The notes beneath the pieces are model-generated. The model saw only the letters and a program-made list of their open reading frames with translations, was not told the DNA's origin and ran no database searches. From assembly GCA_029858285.1 (NCBI GenBank), contig JAOUFN010000001.1:165910-229909 (forward strand): 64,000 bases of DNA, read 5' to 3'. The stretch is from Nitrospirota bacterium (GTDB lineage: Bacteria > Nitrospirota > JACRHL01). The position numbers and the translations under genes were made by a program. Positions 35,076 to 42,644 of this stretch are shown one piece after another (position 1 is the stretch's first letter; each line of letters begins with the position of its first letter).

Positions 35076-35666
35076 GTGGACCACGAAATGACCACCAGTC
35101 ACGACCTGCACCCCCTGCTTCGGCAGCGCCGCAGCACGCGCGCCTTTTCCCCCCGCGATGTGTCGGATGAAGTGCTGCTCTCCATGCTGGAAGCAGCCCG
35201 CTGGGCACCCTCGTGCAACAACGTTCAGCCGTGGCGCTTTCTGGTCGCGGTGCGCGGGGAGGGGGACGGACACGGGCGCATTGCCGATCTGCTCACCCCC
35301 TCCAACCGGTCGTGGGCCGCAGCGGCCCCGGTGTTGATGCTGGCCGCCGCCGAGTTGAATTTTCCCCAGACCGAAAAGCCCAACCGCCATGCCCTGCACG
35401 ATGTGGGGTTGGCAATTGGCATGCTGTCGGTGCAGGCGACCGCCATGGGGCTGGCCGTGCATCAGATGGCCGGATTCAGTGCGGAGGCGGCACGGGTTGC
35501 CTGTGGCATCCCCGAGGGGTTCGAGCCGGTAAGCGTCATCGCCCTGGGCTATCCGGGGGAACCCGAGAGCCTGCCGGAGCCGCTCCGGTCGCGGGAAATG
35601 GCGCCGCGCACCCGCCACGCACAGGAGAGTTTCGTGTTTTCCGCCAATTGGGGAACGGCCCGGTAA
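35076..35666 (+). CDS. Nitroreductase-family protein
   Basis: 196 residues, one FMN-dependent nitroreductase domain: LLRQRRSTRAFSPRDVSDEVLLSMLEAARWAPSCNNVQPWRFLV, HALHDVGLAIGMLSVQATAMGLAVHQMAGF, VSVIALGYPGEPE. It likely reduces quinones, nitro compounds or flavins with NAD(P)H; substrate unknown. GTG 35076 is selected because GGAGG lies five bases upstream; an ATG ten residues earlier in frame is not supported. A possible -10 TATACT precedes it near 34960. Confidence 0.9.
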   Translation: MDHEMTTSHDLHPLLRQRRSTRAFSPRDVSDEVLLSMLEAARWAPSCNNVQPWRFLVAVRGEGDGHGRIADLLTPSNRSWAAAAPVLMLAAAELNFPQTEKPNRHALHDVGLAIGMLSVQATAMGLAVHQMAGFSAEAARVACGIPEGFEPVSVIALGYPGEPESLPEPLRSREMAPRTRHAQESFVFSANWGTAR

Positions 35667-35678
35667 CGGGGAAACCCG

Positions 35679-36905
35679 TTATGCGCCAGAGGCGCTCTTT
35701 TGATCCCCTTCCCCGCCGTCGGGGTACTCGTAGACCCGGTTGGCAAAATTGCGCACCACCAGTTGTTCGCCCATCTGCCCCAGCACGTAGTTGGGGGAAA
35801 CCGGCACTTTACCGCCGCCGCCGGGGGCGTCGATGACGTAGGTGGGAACCGCGTAACCGGTGGTGTGCCCGCGCAGCGCCTCGATGATGCGAATGCCGTC
35901 CTGCACCGGCGTGCGCAGGTGCGATGTGCCCACAATGGGGTCGCACTGGTACAGGTAGTACGGGCGCACCCGCGCCACCAGCAGGCGGTGCATCAAATCC
36001 TTCATCACCGAGGGGCAGTCGTTCACGCCCTTCAGCAACACCGTCTGGCTGCCCAGGGGGATACCCGCGTCGGCCAGCCGCCCGCAGGCTTCTATCACCT
36101 CCGGAGTCAGCTCCGAAGGGTGGATGAAGTGCAGACTCATGAAAAACGGGTGGTATTTGCGCAGCACCGCCGTCAGTTCCGGGGTGATGCGCTGGGGAAG
36201 CACGGCGGGGATTTTGGTGCCGATGCGGATGATCTCCAGGTGAGGGATGGCCCGCAGCATGCCCAGCAGGTCGTCCAGGTGGTGATCGTCTAGCAACAGG
36301 GGATCGCCACCGGAAATCAGCACATCGCGAATGGACGGGTGGCGGGCAATGTAGTCCGCCGCCACACGCCACTGCTCGCGCTGGAATGAATAGCCCTCGG
36401 CGCCGCCCACCATGCGGCTGCGGGTGCAATAGCGGCAATAGACGGCGCAACTACCGGTGGCCAGAAGCAGCACCCGGTCCGGATAGCGGTGAACCAGCCC
36501 CGGCACCACGGTATCGGCGTCTTCGCCACACGGGTCGCGCAGTTCACCGGGGGCGGCATGGGCCTCCGCCGTGGTGGGGATCAGGGTGCGGCGAACCGGG
36601 CAATCGGGATTTTCCGGGTCGATGAGTCCGGCATAGTAGGGCGTAATCGCCATGGGCAGGCTGCTGCGCCCCAGTGCGGCGACCGCGGCCCGCTCGTCGG
36701 GGGTCAATTCCAGCAATCCCTCCAGCTCCGCCAGGTGGCGGATGCTGTGGCGCACCTGCCAGCGCCAGTCGTTCCAGTCGGCATCGGGCACCGTCGCCCA
36801 CAGCGGCGCACGCGCCCCCCCCGACGGCAAGCGGCGGGCCGCAGTTTCCACCCGCGCGGACATGCAGGATTTGGAATCGTCCATATTGGCTCGCACTACC
36901 TCCAT
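35679..36905 (-). CDS. KamA-family radical SAM aminomutase
   Basis: 408 residues. Cys153-x3-Cys157-x2-Cys160 (CAVYCRYC) is the radical SAM cluster; DVLISGGDPLLLDDHHLDDLLGML, RIGTKIPAVLPQRI and GIPLGSQTVLLKGVNDC are lysine 2,3-aminomutase landmarks. A Lys in APGGGGKVPVSPNY matches the PLP-binding Lys. Members include lysine 2,3-aminomutase and EpmB, which makes beta-lysine for EF-P. No efp or epmA gene is in the window, so the substrate is open. ATG 36905 or ATG 36884 may be the start; neither has ideal spacing. Transcribed divergently from the chemotaxis cluster. Confidence 0.9.
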   Translation of the reverse strand: MEVVRANMDDSKSCMSARVETAARRLPSGGARAPLWATVPDADWNDWRWQVRHSIRHLAELEGLLELTPDERAAVAALGRSSLPMAITPYYAGLIDPENPDCPVRRTLIPTTAEAHAAPGELRDPCGEDADTVVPGLVHRYPDRVLLLATGSCAVYCRYCTRSRMVGGAEGYSFQREQWRVAADYIARHPSIRDVLISGGDPLLLDDHHLDDLLGMLRAIPHLEIIRIGTKIPAVLPQRITPELTAVLRKYHPFFMSLHFIHPSELTPEVIEACGRLADAGIPLGSQTVLLKGVNDCPSVMKDLMHRLLVARVRPYYLYQCDPIVGTSHLRTPVQDGIRIIEALRGHTTGYAVPTYVIDAPGGGGKVPVSPNYVLGQMGEQLVVRNFANRVYEYPDGGEGDQKSASGA

Positions 36906-37244
36906 TCGCCCCCGCCCCAAAGGGGGTGGATTCCGATTATCGCTCCAGAATGCACGATACGGCCAGACATGGGTGTTGCGCAACCATTGACGGTTGCCCC
37001 CACGGCGGACAATGCAAAAAAGGGGCATGGATTTTTGGCCCGGTTCTCCGATAAGAGGAATGAGGTGGGGACGTTCCATTGAGCACGTGGCCGCCAGACT
37101 GGGGGGCGCCAGACCACATACCCTACGGGGGGGGAAGATGATCGACAGCCCGGAAGATGCCGCATGCACAGCTTTCCCGGTGGGGGAACGGCGGTGAAAC
37201 TGCGCGCAGGAAAAAAGAACCACCGGCCAGGGGAGGAACGCAGG
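36906..37244. promoter_or_regulatory. Divergent region between the KamA-type gene and cheR
   Basis: No gene is supported in these 339 bases. A 6-bp dyad GCAACC-n6-GGTTGC lies at 36980-36997, and a flagellar-type (sigma-28-like) element at 37028-37054. GGGAGG at 37231-37236 is the cheR ribosome-binding site. The region is a plausible shared control region, with the dyad as an operator candidate. Confidence 0.4.
37028..37054 (+). promoter_or_regulatory. Candidate sigma-28 promoter for the chemotaxis cluster
   Basis: TGGA at 37028-37031, a spacer of exactly 15 bases, and TCCGATAA at 37047-37054. The flagellar sigma consensus is TAAA-n15-GCCGATAA. The -10 has one mismatch; the -35 has two. It points toward cheR, about 190 bases away. 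Confidence 0.3.
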
Positions 37245-38192
37245 GTGCGAGTCGAGTCGCCAACTCCGGATGTCGCCGACGTGGACATGGAAGATGTGGA
37301 CGGCCTTCACCCGGACGATCGGACCGAGGGACACTCACTGACCGTCCCTGCCGGCTACCGGCTGCGGCGCGGCTCGTTCAACCACCTGCGGGAAATAATT
37401 TATACCATGAGCGGCATCCATCTGAAGGATGCCAAACAGCAGATGGTCCAATCGCGCCTCACCAAGCGCCTGCGCATTCTGGGGCTGTCCAGCTTCGAGC
37501 AGTACATTGCCTATCTGGGTGAGCATCCGGAAGAGCTCACCGACATGATCAACCGCATCACCACTAACAAAACCTATTTTTTCCGCGAACCCCGGCATTT
37601 TTCCTTTCTGGAAGAACACGCCCTGCCGGACTGCATCGGCCGGCCTACCTCGGTGGGGGAGCGGCGGGTGATCAACGGCTGGTGCGCGGCGGCATCCACC
37701 GGCGAGGAGCCTTACAGCATCGCCATGGTGGTGGCGGAATTCCTGTCCCGCTATCCGTCGTGGTCGGCGCGCATTCTGGCCTCGGACCTGGACACCGCCG
37801 TGCTGGCCAAGGGGATTCGCGGTGAATACCCGGAGGTGGCGTTGCAGGACATCCCGCGCCGCTATTCCGGCCCCTACACCCAGCGCAACCAGTTCCGCCG
37901 CGACGGCGTCGTCAGCTTTTCGGATCCCATCCGCGAGATGGTCCACTTCCGCCAGATCAACCTGATGGCCGAACGTTATCCGATCCGTACCCAACTCGAC
38001 TTTATTTTCTGCCGCAACGTGTTCATCTATTTTACCCGCCAGGACCGGGACCGGGTCGTGCACCGCATGGTGGATCTGCTGCGCCCCGGCGGTTATCTGT
38101 TCCTGGGCCACTCCGAGGTGCTGGATATCGACATGTTCCGGGGGCGCCTGCGGTTTCTGGCCAACACCACCTACCAGAAAGCAGGCGGATGA
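37245..38192 (+). CDS. cheR: Chemotaxis protein methyltransferase
   Basis: 315 residues. CheR methylates glutamates of receptors with SAM. N-terminal helical domain followed by the Rossmann methyltransferase: TNKTYFFREPRHFSFLEE, GWCAAASTGEEPYSIAMVV (SAM motif I), ILASDLDTAVLAKGIRGEY, FIFCRNVFIYFTRQDRDRVVHRM, LRPGGYLFLGHSE. A 45-residue Pro/Asp-rich N-terminal lead is unusual. GTG 37245 has GGGAGG with eight-base spacing; an ATG at 37164 would give a longer and less convincing N-terminus. The stop overlaps cheD by four bases. Confidence 0.95.
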   Translation: MRVESPTPDVADVDMEDVDGLHPDDRTEGHSLTVPAGYRLRRGSFNHLREIIYTMSGIHLKDAKQQMVQSRLTKRLRILGLSSFEQYIAYLGEHPEELTDMINRITTNKTYFFREPRHFSFLEEHALPDCIGRPTSVGERRVINGWCAAASTGEEPYSIAMVVAEFLSRYPSWSARILASDLDTAVLAKGIRGEYPEVALQDIPRRYSGPYTQRNQFRRDGVVSFSDPIREMVHFRQINLMAERYPIRTQLDFIFCRNVFIYFTRQDRDRVVHRMVDLLRPGGYLFLGHSEVLDIDMFRGRLRFLANTTYQKAGG

Positions 38193-38776
38193 TTCAGCGT
38201 CACAACACCCGCTACGACCGACCGTCCTGCGTGCTGGTGGCGGGGGATTACTACGCCACCCGCGAGGACATCGTGATCGAAACGGTGCTCGGCTCGTGCA
38301 TCGCGGTGTGCATGATCGACGAACGCAACGGCGTGGCCGGCATGAACCACTTCATGCTGCCTACCAATCGCCAGCCGGAAAGCGACGCCAAGGCCGGTCG
38401 CTACGGGGCCCACGCCATGGAATTGCTGATCAACGAAATGATGCGCCTGGGGGCCGACCGTTACCAGTTGCGCGCCAAGGTGTTTGGCGGTGGAAACGTG
38501 AACAAGCTGCGCGAGGGCAACCTCAGGGTAGGGGACTGGAACACCCAGTTCGCCCTCGAATTCCTGCGCACCGAAGGAATTCCCGTGTCCGCCAAGGATG
38601 TCGGGGGGGAAACCGGCAGAAGGATCGTGCTGTTCACAGTGGGCGGCGCCGTCAAATTGCGGCGTCTGGGCGGTTCCGAGGCTGCGTCTCTGGCCAGCGC
38701 GGAAAGCCGTTACCGTCAGAGCATCGCGGAACGCCTGCCGAAACAGCCGGAGCAGGGCGACATCACCCTGTTCTGA
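38189..38776 (+). CDS. cheD: Chemoreceptor glutamine deamidase
   Basis: 195 residues. CheD converts specific receptor glutamines to glutamate and in some bacteria also regulates CheC. Catalytic pair Cys37 (GSCIAVC) and His54 (GMNHFML), with the same 17-residue spacing as the known T. maritima enzyme; KVFGGGNVNKL and DVGGETGRRIVLFT are conserved. The C-terminal tail ends GDITLF, which closely resembles the tail GELTLF of the protein encoded two genes later. Overlaps cheR by four bases; cheB follows after 18 bases. Confidence 0.95.
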   Translation: MIQRHNTRYDRPSCVLVAGDYYATREDIVIETVLGSCIAVCMIDERNGVAGMNHFMLPTNRQPESDAKAGRYGAHAMELLINEMMRLGADRYQLRAKVFGGGNVNKLREGNLRVGDWNTQFALEFLRTEGIPVSAKDVGGETGRRIVLFTVGGAVKLRRLGGSEAASLASAESRYRQSIAERLPKQPEQGDITLF

Positions 38777-38794
38777 GGTGGGAAGGATATTGTC

Positions 38795-39892
38795 ATGAAA
38801 CGGTACAAGGTTCTGATCGTCGACGATTCAGCGCTGATCCGCAAGACCCTCAGCCGCATCCTGTCGCAGGACCCGGCGCTGGAGGTGGTGGCGACAGCGC
38901 ACGATCCGTATTTCGCCCGCGACGCCATCCGCAAGCACGACCCGGATGTCATCACCCTGGACATCGAAATGCCGCGCATGGACGGCATCACTTTTCTGGA
39001 AAAGCTGATGCGTGCGCGGCCGATGCCGGTGGTGGTGGTCTCCAGCCTTGCCGAGGCCAATGCGGCGGTCACCCTGCAAGCCCTGGAACTGGGTGCCATC
39101 ACCTGCGTGGAAAAGCCCAAGCTGGATCTGGAGCGCTCCCTGCACGGACAGGCCCAGGAACTGATCGATCTGGTCAAGGGCGCCGCCCGCGCCCGTGTGC
39201 AGCCGCCGTCCCGTTTCCCGTCCCGGACCACCGGGCTGGACGTGGACCCGCGCCACTCCACGGACGCGGTGCTGCCCATGCGCAAGAAAAGCCGTTCCAT
39301 CACCACCTCCGACCAGGTGGTGGCCATCGGCGCCTCCACCGGCGGCACCGTGGTGCTGAATGACGTTCTGGCGGAAATGCCGGTGGACTGTCCCGGCATC
39401 GTCATCGTGCAGCACATGCCGGGAGGCTACACAAAACCGTTCGCGGAGCGCCTCGACCGCGCCGCCAAAATCCAGGTGCGCGAGGCCAAAGACGGTGACC
39501 GCATCCTGCAGGGCCAGGCGTTGATCGCCCCCGCCGGCACCCACCACATGGTGGTGCGGCGCAGCGGCGCCAACTATCACGTGCAACTCATCGACGGGCC
39601 GCGAGTGGACCGGCACATTCCCGCCATCAACGTGCTGTTCCGCTCCATGGCCCAGGAGGTGGGGGCGAACGGTGTTGGCGCCATCCTCACCGGCATGGGC
39701 GATGACGGCGCGGACGGTCTTCTGGAGATGCACCGGGCCGGCGCCGCCACCATTGCCCAGGATGAAGACTCATGTGTGGTGTTCGGAATGCCGAAAGAGG
39801 CGATAAGCCGCGGGGCGGTCGATTACATCGTGGCCCGACCCCATCTGGCTCGGGCCATTCTGAAGCACACCGGTGCCAAAATTCGCGTCTGA
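38795..39892 (+). CDS. cheB: Chemotaxis response regulator methylesterase
   Basis: 365 residues. Receiver domain (1-125) with DD10-11, phospho-acceptor Asp56 and Lys in VEKPKLD; linker rich in Arg/Ser; methylesterase domain (about 170-360) with the catalytic Ser in IGASTGGT, His in VQHMPGGYTKPFA and Asp in GMGDDGADG. It demethylates and deamidates receptors under CheA control. Situated between cheD and the MCP/CheZ-like gene, in the expected adaptation block. Confidence 0.97.
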   Translation: MKRYKVLIVDDSALIRKTLSRILSQDPALEVVATAHDPYFARDAIRKHDPDVITLDIEMPRMDGITFLEKLMRARPMPVVVVSSLAEANAAVTLQALELGAITCVEKPKLDLERSLHGQAQELIDLVKGAARARVQPPSRFPSRTTGLDVDPRHSTDAVLPMRKKSRSITTSDQVVAIGASTGGTVVLNDVLAEMPVDCPGIVIVQHMPGGYTKPFAERLDRAAKIQVREAKDGDRILQGQALIAPAGTHHMVVRRSGANYHVQLIDGPRVDRHIPAINVLFRSMAQEVGANGVGAILTGMGDDGADGLLEMHRAGAATIAQDEDSCVVFGMPKEAISRGAVDYIVARPHLARAILKHTGAKIRV

Positions 39893-39983
39893 CGGCATCG
39901 GGTCATTGGGCGAGGGAAAAGGCCCGTTGGAAACGGTATGGCGGACTCCCCGCCGGGCGATTTCACAGGGACAGGGACTGAAC

Positions 39984-41789
39984 ATGTCGGATATATGGAA
40001 ATCGGTCAGCTATCTGGTGCGCTGTGACGAGGGCTCGGTCCGCCTGGCCACTCAGCTGCGCGACTGGATCGAGGAAACCAACCGGGTGTTCCTGTCCATC
40101 GCCCACGGCCTGCCGCACCTGCAGCGCGAGATTGACGAAGGTCGACGCGCTCTTTCCGAAATGCATGCGCGCATTTCGGACGAAACCATGTATCGCGGCG
40201 GCGATTCACCGCGCCACCAGATCGTGCGCACCTTCCTGGCGCTGATTGAGGCGCAGAAGAAAGACCAGACCGATCTGGCCGAGTTTGCCGCCTACTTCAA
40301 CGTGGTGGAGCAGGTGCGTTCCGCCTTGGGCAGCCTGGCCGACCTGATGGAAGACGTGGAGTGCTTTTCCGTCAACGCCATCGTGCAGGCGCACAACGCC
40401 GGAGATCGCGGGCGCGGCTTTTCACAGGTGTCCCGCGAGGTGGTGGCCCTGACCAAGCGCGCCGCCGCCGAATTCGAGCGGGTGCGCGGGCTGTCCCGCC
40501 ATATCGAGCAGAATCTGGACGAGCTGAAGAGCGCCGTGGCCCACACACAGGAACACTTCGACAAGGCACCGATCCGGGTCGGCCCCGATATCGACGGGGT
40601 ATTCATGGAACTGGATATCTCGCGCACCGAGGTGCTCAACCAGGTGGAAAAACTCACCGCCAGCGTCGCCGAGTCGTCCAGCCGCGTCAACCGCATGCTG
40701 GTCGGTTTGCAATTCGACGACCGCTGCACGCAGATTTCTCATCATCTTTCCGAGTCGCTGGCACGCTTGCACGAGGAAATCAGCAATCTGACCAATCAGG
40801 ACAATACCCTGGATCTGGCCGCGTCCGACACCACCCATGTGATGGACACGGTGTGCCTGTCCCTGGGCGTGTTCGACATGGTGGCCAAGCTGGTGGAAAG
40901 TCTGGAGGAGGACCTCGTTTACACCCGTACCGAGATGTCCACCTTTCTGGAAGAACTGTCTGTCGATCTCAGCCGCAAGAGTGAAAACGCCATTCAGGTG
41001 GATGAACTGACCCAGGTCATCCACAAGACCCGCTCCAATCTGGAGGAATTCCTTGGCTACATGCGCGAGCAGGTGCGCGCCAAGGGGGAAATTGTCACCC
41101 GCGCCGAGGCGCTGGCCGGGCAGGTGGTGGACCTGCGGGACGATCTGGAAGGGGTGCGCCGCACCGCCAAGCGTTTTGGCGTGATGGCCTCCATCATCAA
41201 GGTGGAGTTGGCCTCCGCCGGGCTGGATCAGGATTTTGGCGAAGCCCTTTCCGCCGACCGGGTGGAAAACCTGTACCGCGACATGGCCTCGGCAGTGGGA
41301 TCGGTGCTGATCTCCCTGGATGCCACCGTCAAGCAGGTGCAGCGCCGTTCCACCGTATTCCGCCAGGGGCTGGCACACGAAGAAGACACCCTCCGGCAGG
41401 CCGAAGGCCTTACCCATCGCCTGGTCAAGGAACTGGAGGGCACCCTGGTGCACTATCTGTACCGGGGTGGTGCCAGCTTCCGCAGCACTTTGGGCAAACT
41501 GCACAAGGAGGCCACCGGGCTACGCCTGGAGGTGAGCAACATCGTCAATCTGGGGCGCCAGAGCGGCCGCATCAAGGGGGATGCCCGAGGCCGGGTACTG
41601 CACCTCAGCGAAGACAAGAACACATTGCTGGAGCGCATGGGCGAAACCCGGTGGGAGATTCGCGACGACCATGTGCGGCACATGGTCGAGGCGTGCACCG
41701 TGCAGACCCAGCGCGATATGGTCAGCCACAGTCTGGGCGGTGGCACGCAGGAAAAGGGCGACCAGTCGGGCGAACTAACCCTGTTCTGA
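39984..41789 (+). CDS. Soluble MCP-like protein with a CheZ-type D-x-x-x-Q motif
   Basis: 601 residues, almost entirely helical, with no signal peptide or membrane segment. Residues 124-160 (ECFSVNAIVQAHNAGDRGRGF then SQVSREVVALTKRA) mirror the receptor signalling hairpin, in which NAxxEAxxAGExGRGFxVVxxEVRxLA is usual. Residues 242-255 read LQFDDRCTQISHHL; Asp246 and Gln250 are spaced as the CheZ phosphatase pair Asp143/Gln147. Residues 390-435 (AKRFGVMASIIKVELASAG) look like a second, weaker hairpin copy. The tail is GELTLF. Start ATG 39984 with AGGGAC upstream. It lies between cheB and the STAS gene. Inferred role: a cytoplasmic scaffold and/or CheY-P phosphatase. A divergent receptor with coincidental motif is the main alternative. 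Confidence 0.75.
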   Translation: MSDIWKSVSYLVRCDEGSVRLATQLRDWIEETNRVFLSIAHGLPHLQREIDEGRRALSEMHARISDETMYRGGDSPRHQIVRTFLALIEAQKKDQTDLAEFAAYFNVVEQVRSALGSLADLMEDVECFSVNAIVQAHNAGDRGRGFSQVSREVVALTKRAAAEFERVRGLSRHIEQNLDELKSAVAHTQEHFDKAPIRVGPDIDGVFMELDISRTEVLNQVEKLTASVAESSSRVNRMLVGLQFDDRCTQISHHLSESLARLHEEISNLTNQDNTLDLAASDTTHVMDTVCLSLGVFDMVAKLVESLEEDLVYTRTEMSTFLEELSVDLSRKSENAIQVDELTQVIHKTRSNLEEFLGYMREQVRAKGEIVTRAEALAGQVVDLRDDLEGVRRTAKRFGVMASIIKVELASAGLDQDFGEALSADRVENLYRDMASAVGSVLISLDATVKQVQRRSTVFRQGLAHEEDTLRQAEGLTHRLVKELEGTLVHYLYRGGASFRSTLGKLHKEATGLRLEVSNIVNLGRQSGRIKGDARGRVLHLSEDKNTLLERMGETRWEIRDDHVRHMVEACTVQTQRDMVSHSLGGGTQEKGDQSGELTLF

Positions 41790-41840
41790 CGGCAGGTGGC
41801 AAAAATTTCTGGTTTGGTTCAGGAAACTCGGACGGGAACG

Positions 41841-42149
41841 ATGAAAATACTCGGCAAGTCCAAAAAAGGCGTTCTGGTGGCCCCGGAGGAGATGACCATC
41901 CTGCGGGCCGCCGAACTCGCCAGCGACCTTCTGGAGGTGTTTGGCGAGCCCGGAGGAAACCCCGGGCGGGTGGTGCTGAAGGCGGACGACGTGGCCCATG
42001 TGGATACGGCGGCGCTGCAGATATTGGTGTCGGCCGGACGGTCGGCCAGGGAAAGGGGGGGGGAACTGGTAATCCAGGATCCCAGCCCGGTGTTTCGGGA
42101 AACAGTAGAGCAACTGGGGCTGGAAAAAGTCCTTTTTGGTAGTCGTTAA
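41841..42149 (+). CDS. STAS-domain protein in the chemotaxis cluster
   Basis: 102 residues covering a single STAS (anti-sigma-factor-antagonist-like) domain: an N-terminal strand pair, VVLKADDVAHVDTAALQILVSAG and GGELVIQDPSPVFRETVEQLGLEKVLF. In SpoIIAA-type proteins the phospho-acceptor is a Ser in DSSG; here the site reads VDTAAL, so Thr is the candidate. ATG 41841 follows GGGAACG; a GTG at 41796 would add 15 residues without better support. Such genes occur beside cheY/cheA in some environmental chemotaxis operons. The partner kinase is not visible. Confidence 0.82.
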   Translation: MKILGKSKKGVLVAPEEMTILRAAELASDLLEVFGEPGGNPGRVVLKADDVAHVDTAALQILVSAGRSARERGGELVIQDPSPVFRETVEQLGLEKVLFGSR

Positions 42150-42165
42150 ACGTGGAGAAACGCAA

Positions 42166-42546
42166 ATGAGCGGCGTTATCTTGATTGTGGACGATTCGGC
42201 CACTATCCGGGCCAGTGTGAAAAACACCCTGGACCAGGCGGGGTATGAAGTCTTTCAGGCCATGAACGGCCAGGCCGGGCTGGAAAGCCTCAAGCAGCTT
42301 TCCGGACAGGGCAAGATGGTCAGCATGATCATCAGCGATGTGAACATGCCGGTGATGGACGGCATTACCTTCATCAAGGAGCTCAAACAGAACCCGAACT
42401 ACAAGTTCACGCCGGTTCTGGTGCTCACCACCGAAAGCCAGACCTCCAAGAAACAGGAGGGCAAGGAAGCCGGGGCCGCCGGCTGGCTGGTGAAGCCGTT
42501 TGAGCCGGAAGCCCTGGTGGGCGTGGTCCGCAAGTTCATCCGTTAG
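42166..42546 (+). CDS. cheY: Chemotaxis response regulator CheY
   Basis: 126 residues, a stand-alone receiver domain: ILIVDDSATIRASVKNTLDQAGYEV with DD9-10, Asp58 in IISDVNMPVMDG, TTES (switch Thr) and Lys in LVKPFEPEALVGVV. Phosphorylated by CheA and bound to the flagellar switch. GGAGAAA precedes ATG 42166; an earlier in-frame GTG overlapping the STAS gene is less likely. Sits between the STAS gene and cheA. Confidence 0.95.
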   Translation: MSGVILIVDDSATIRASVKNTLDQAGYEVFQAMNGQAGLESLKQLSGQGKMVSMIISDVNMPVMDGITFIKELKQNPNYKFTPVLVLTTESQTSKKQEGKEAGAAGWLVKPFEPEALVGVVRKFIR

Positions 42547-42644
42547 GCCGCAACACAGGCCATCTGACGCCTTGTCGTGGTGCGGCCACGGGGCGTTGTC
42601 CTGCCCGTCGGCCCGGTCCGGACGGGTGAAGTGGTGAGGGGATC

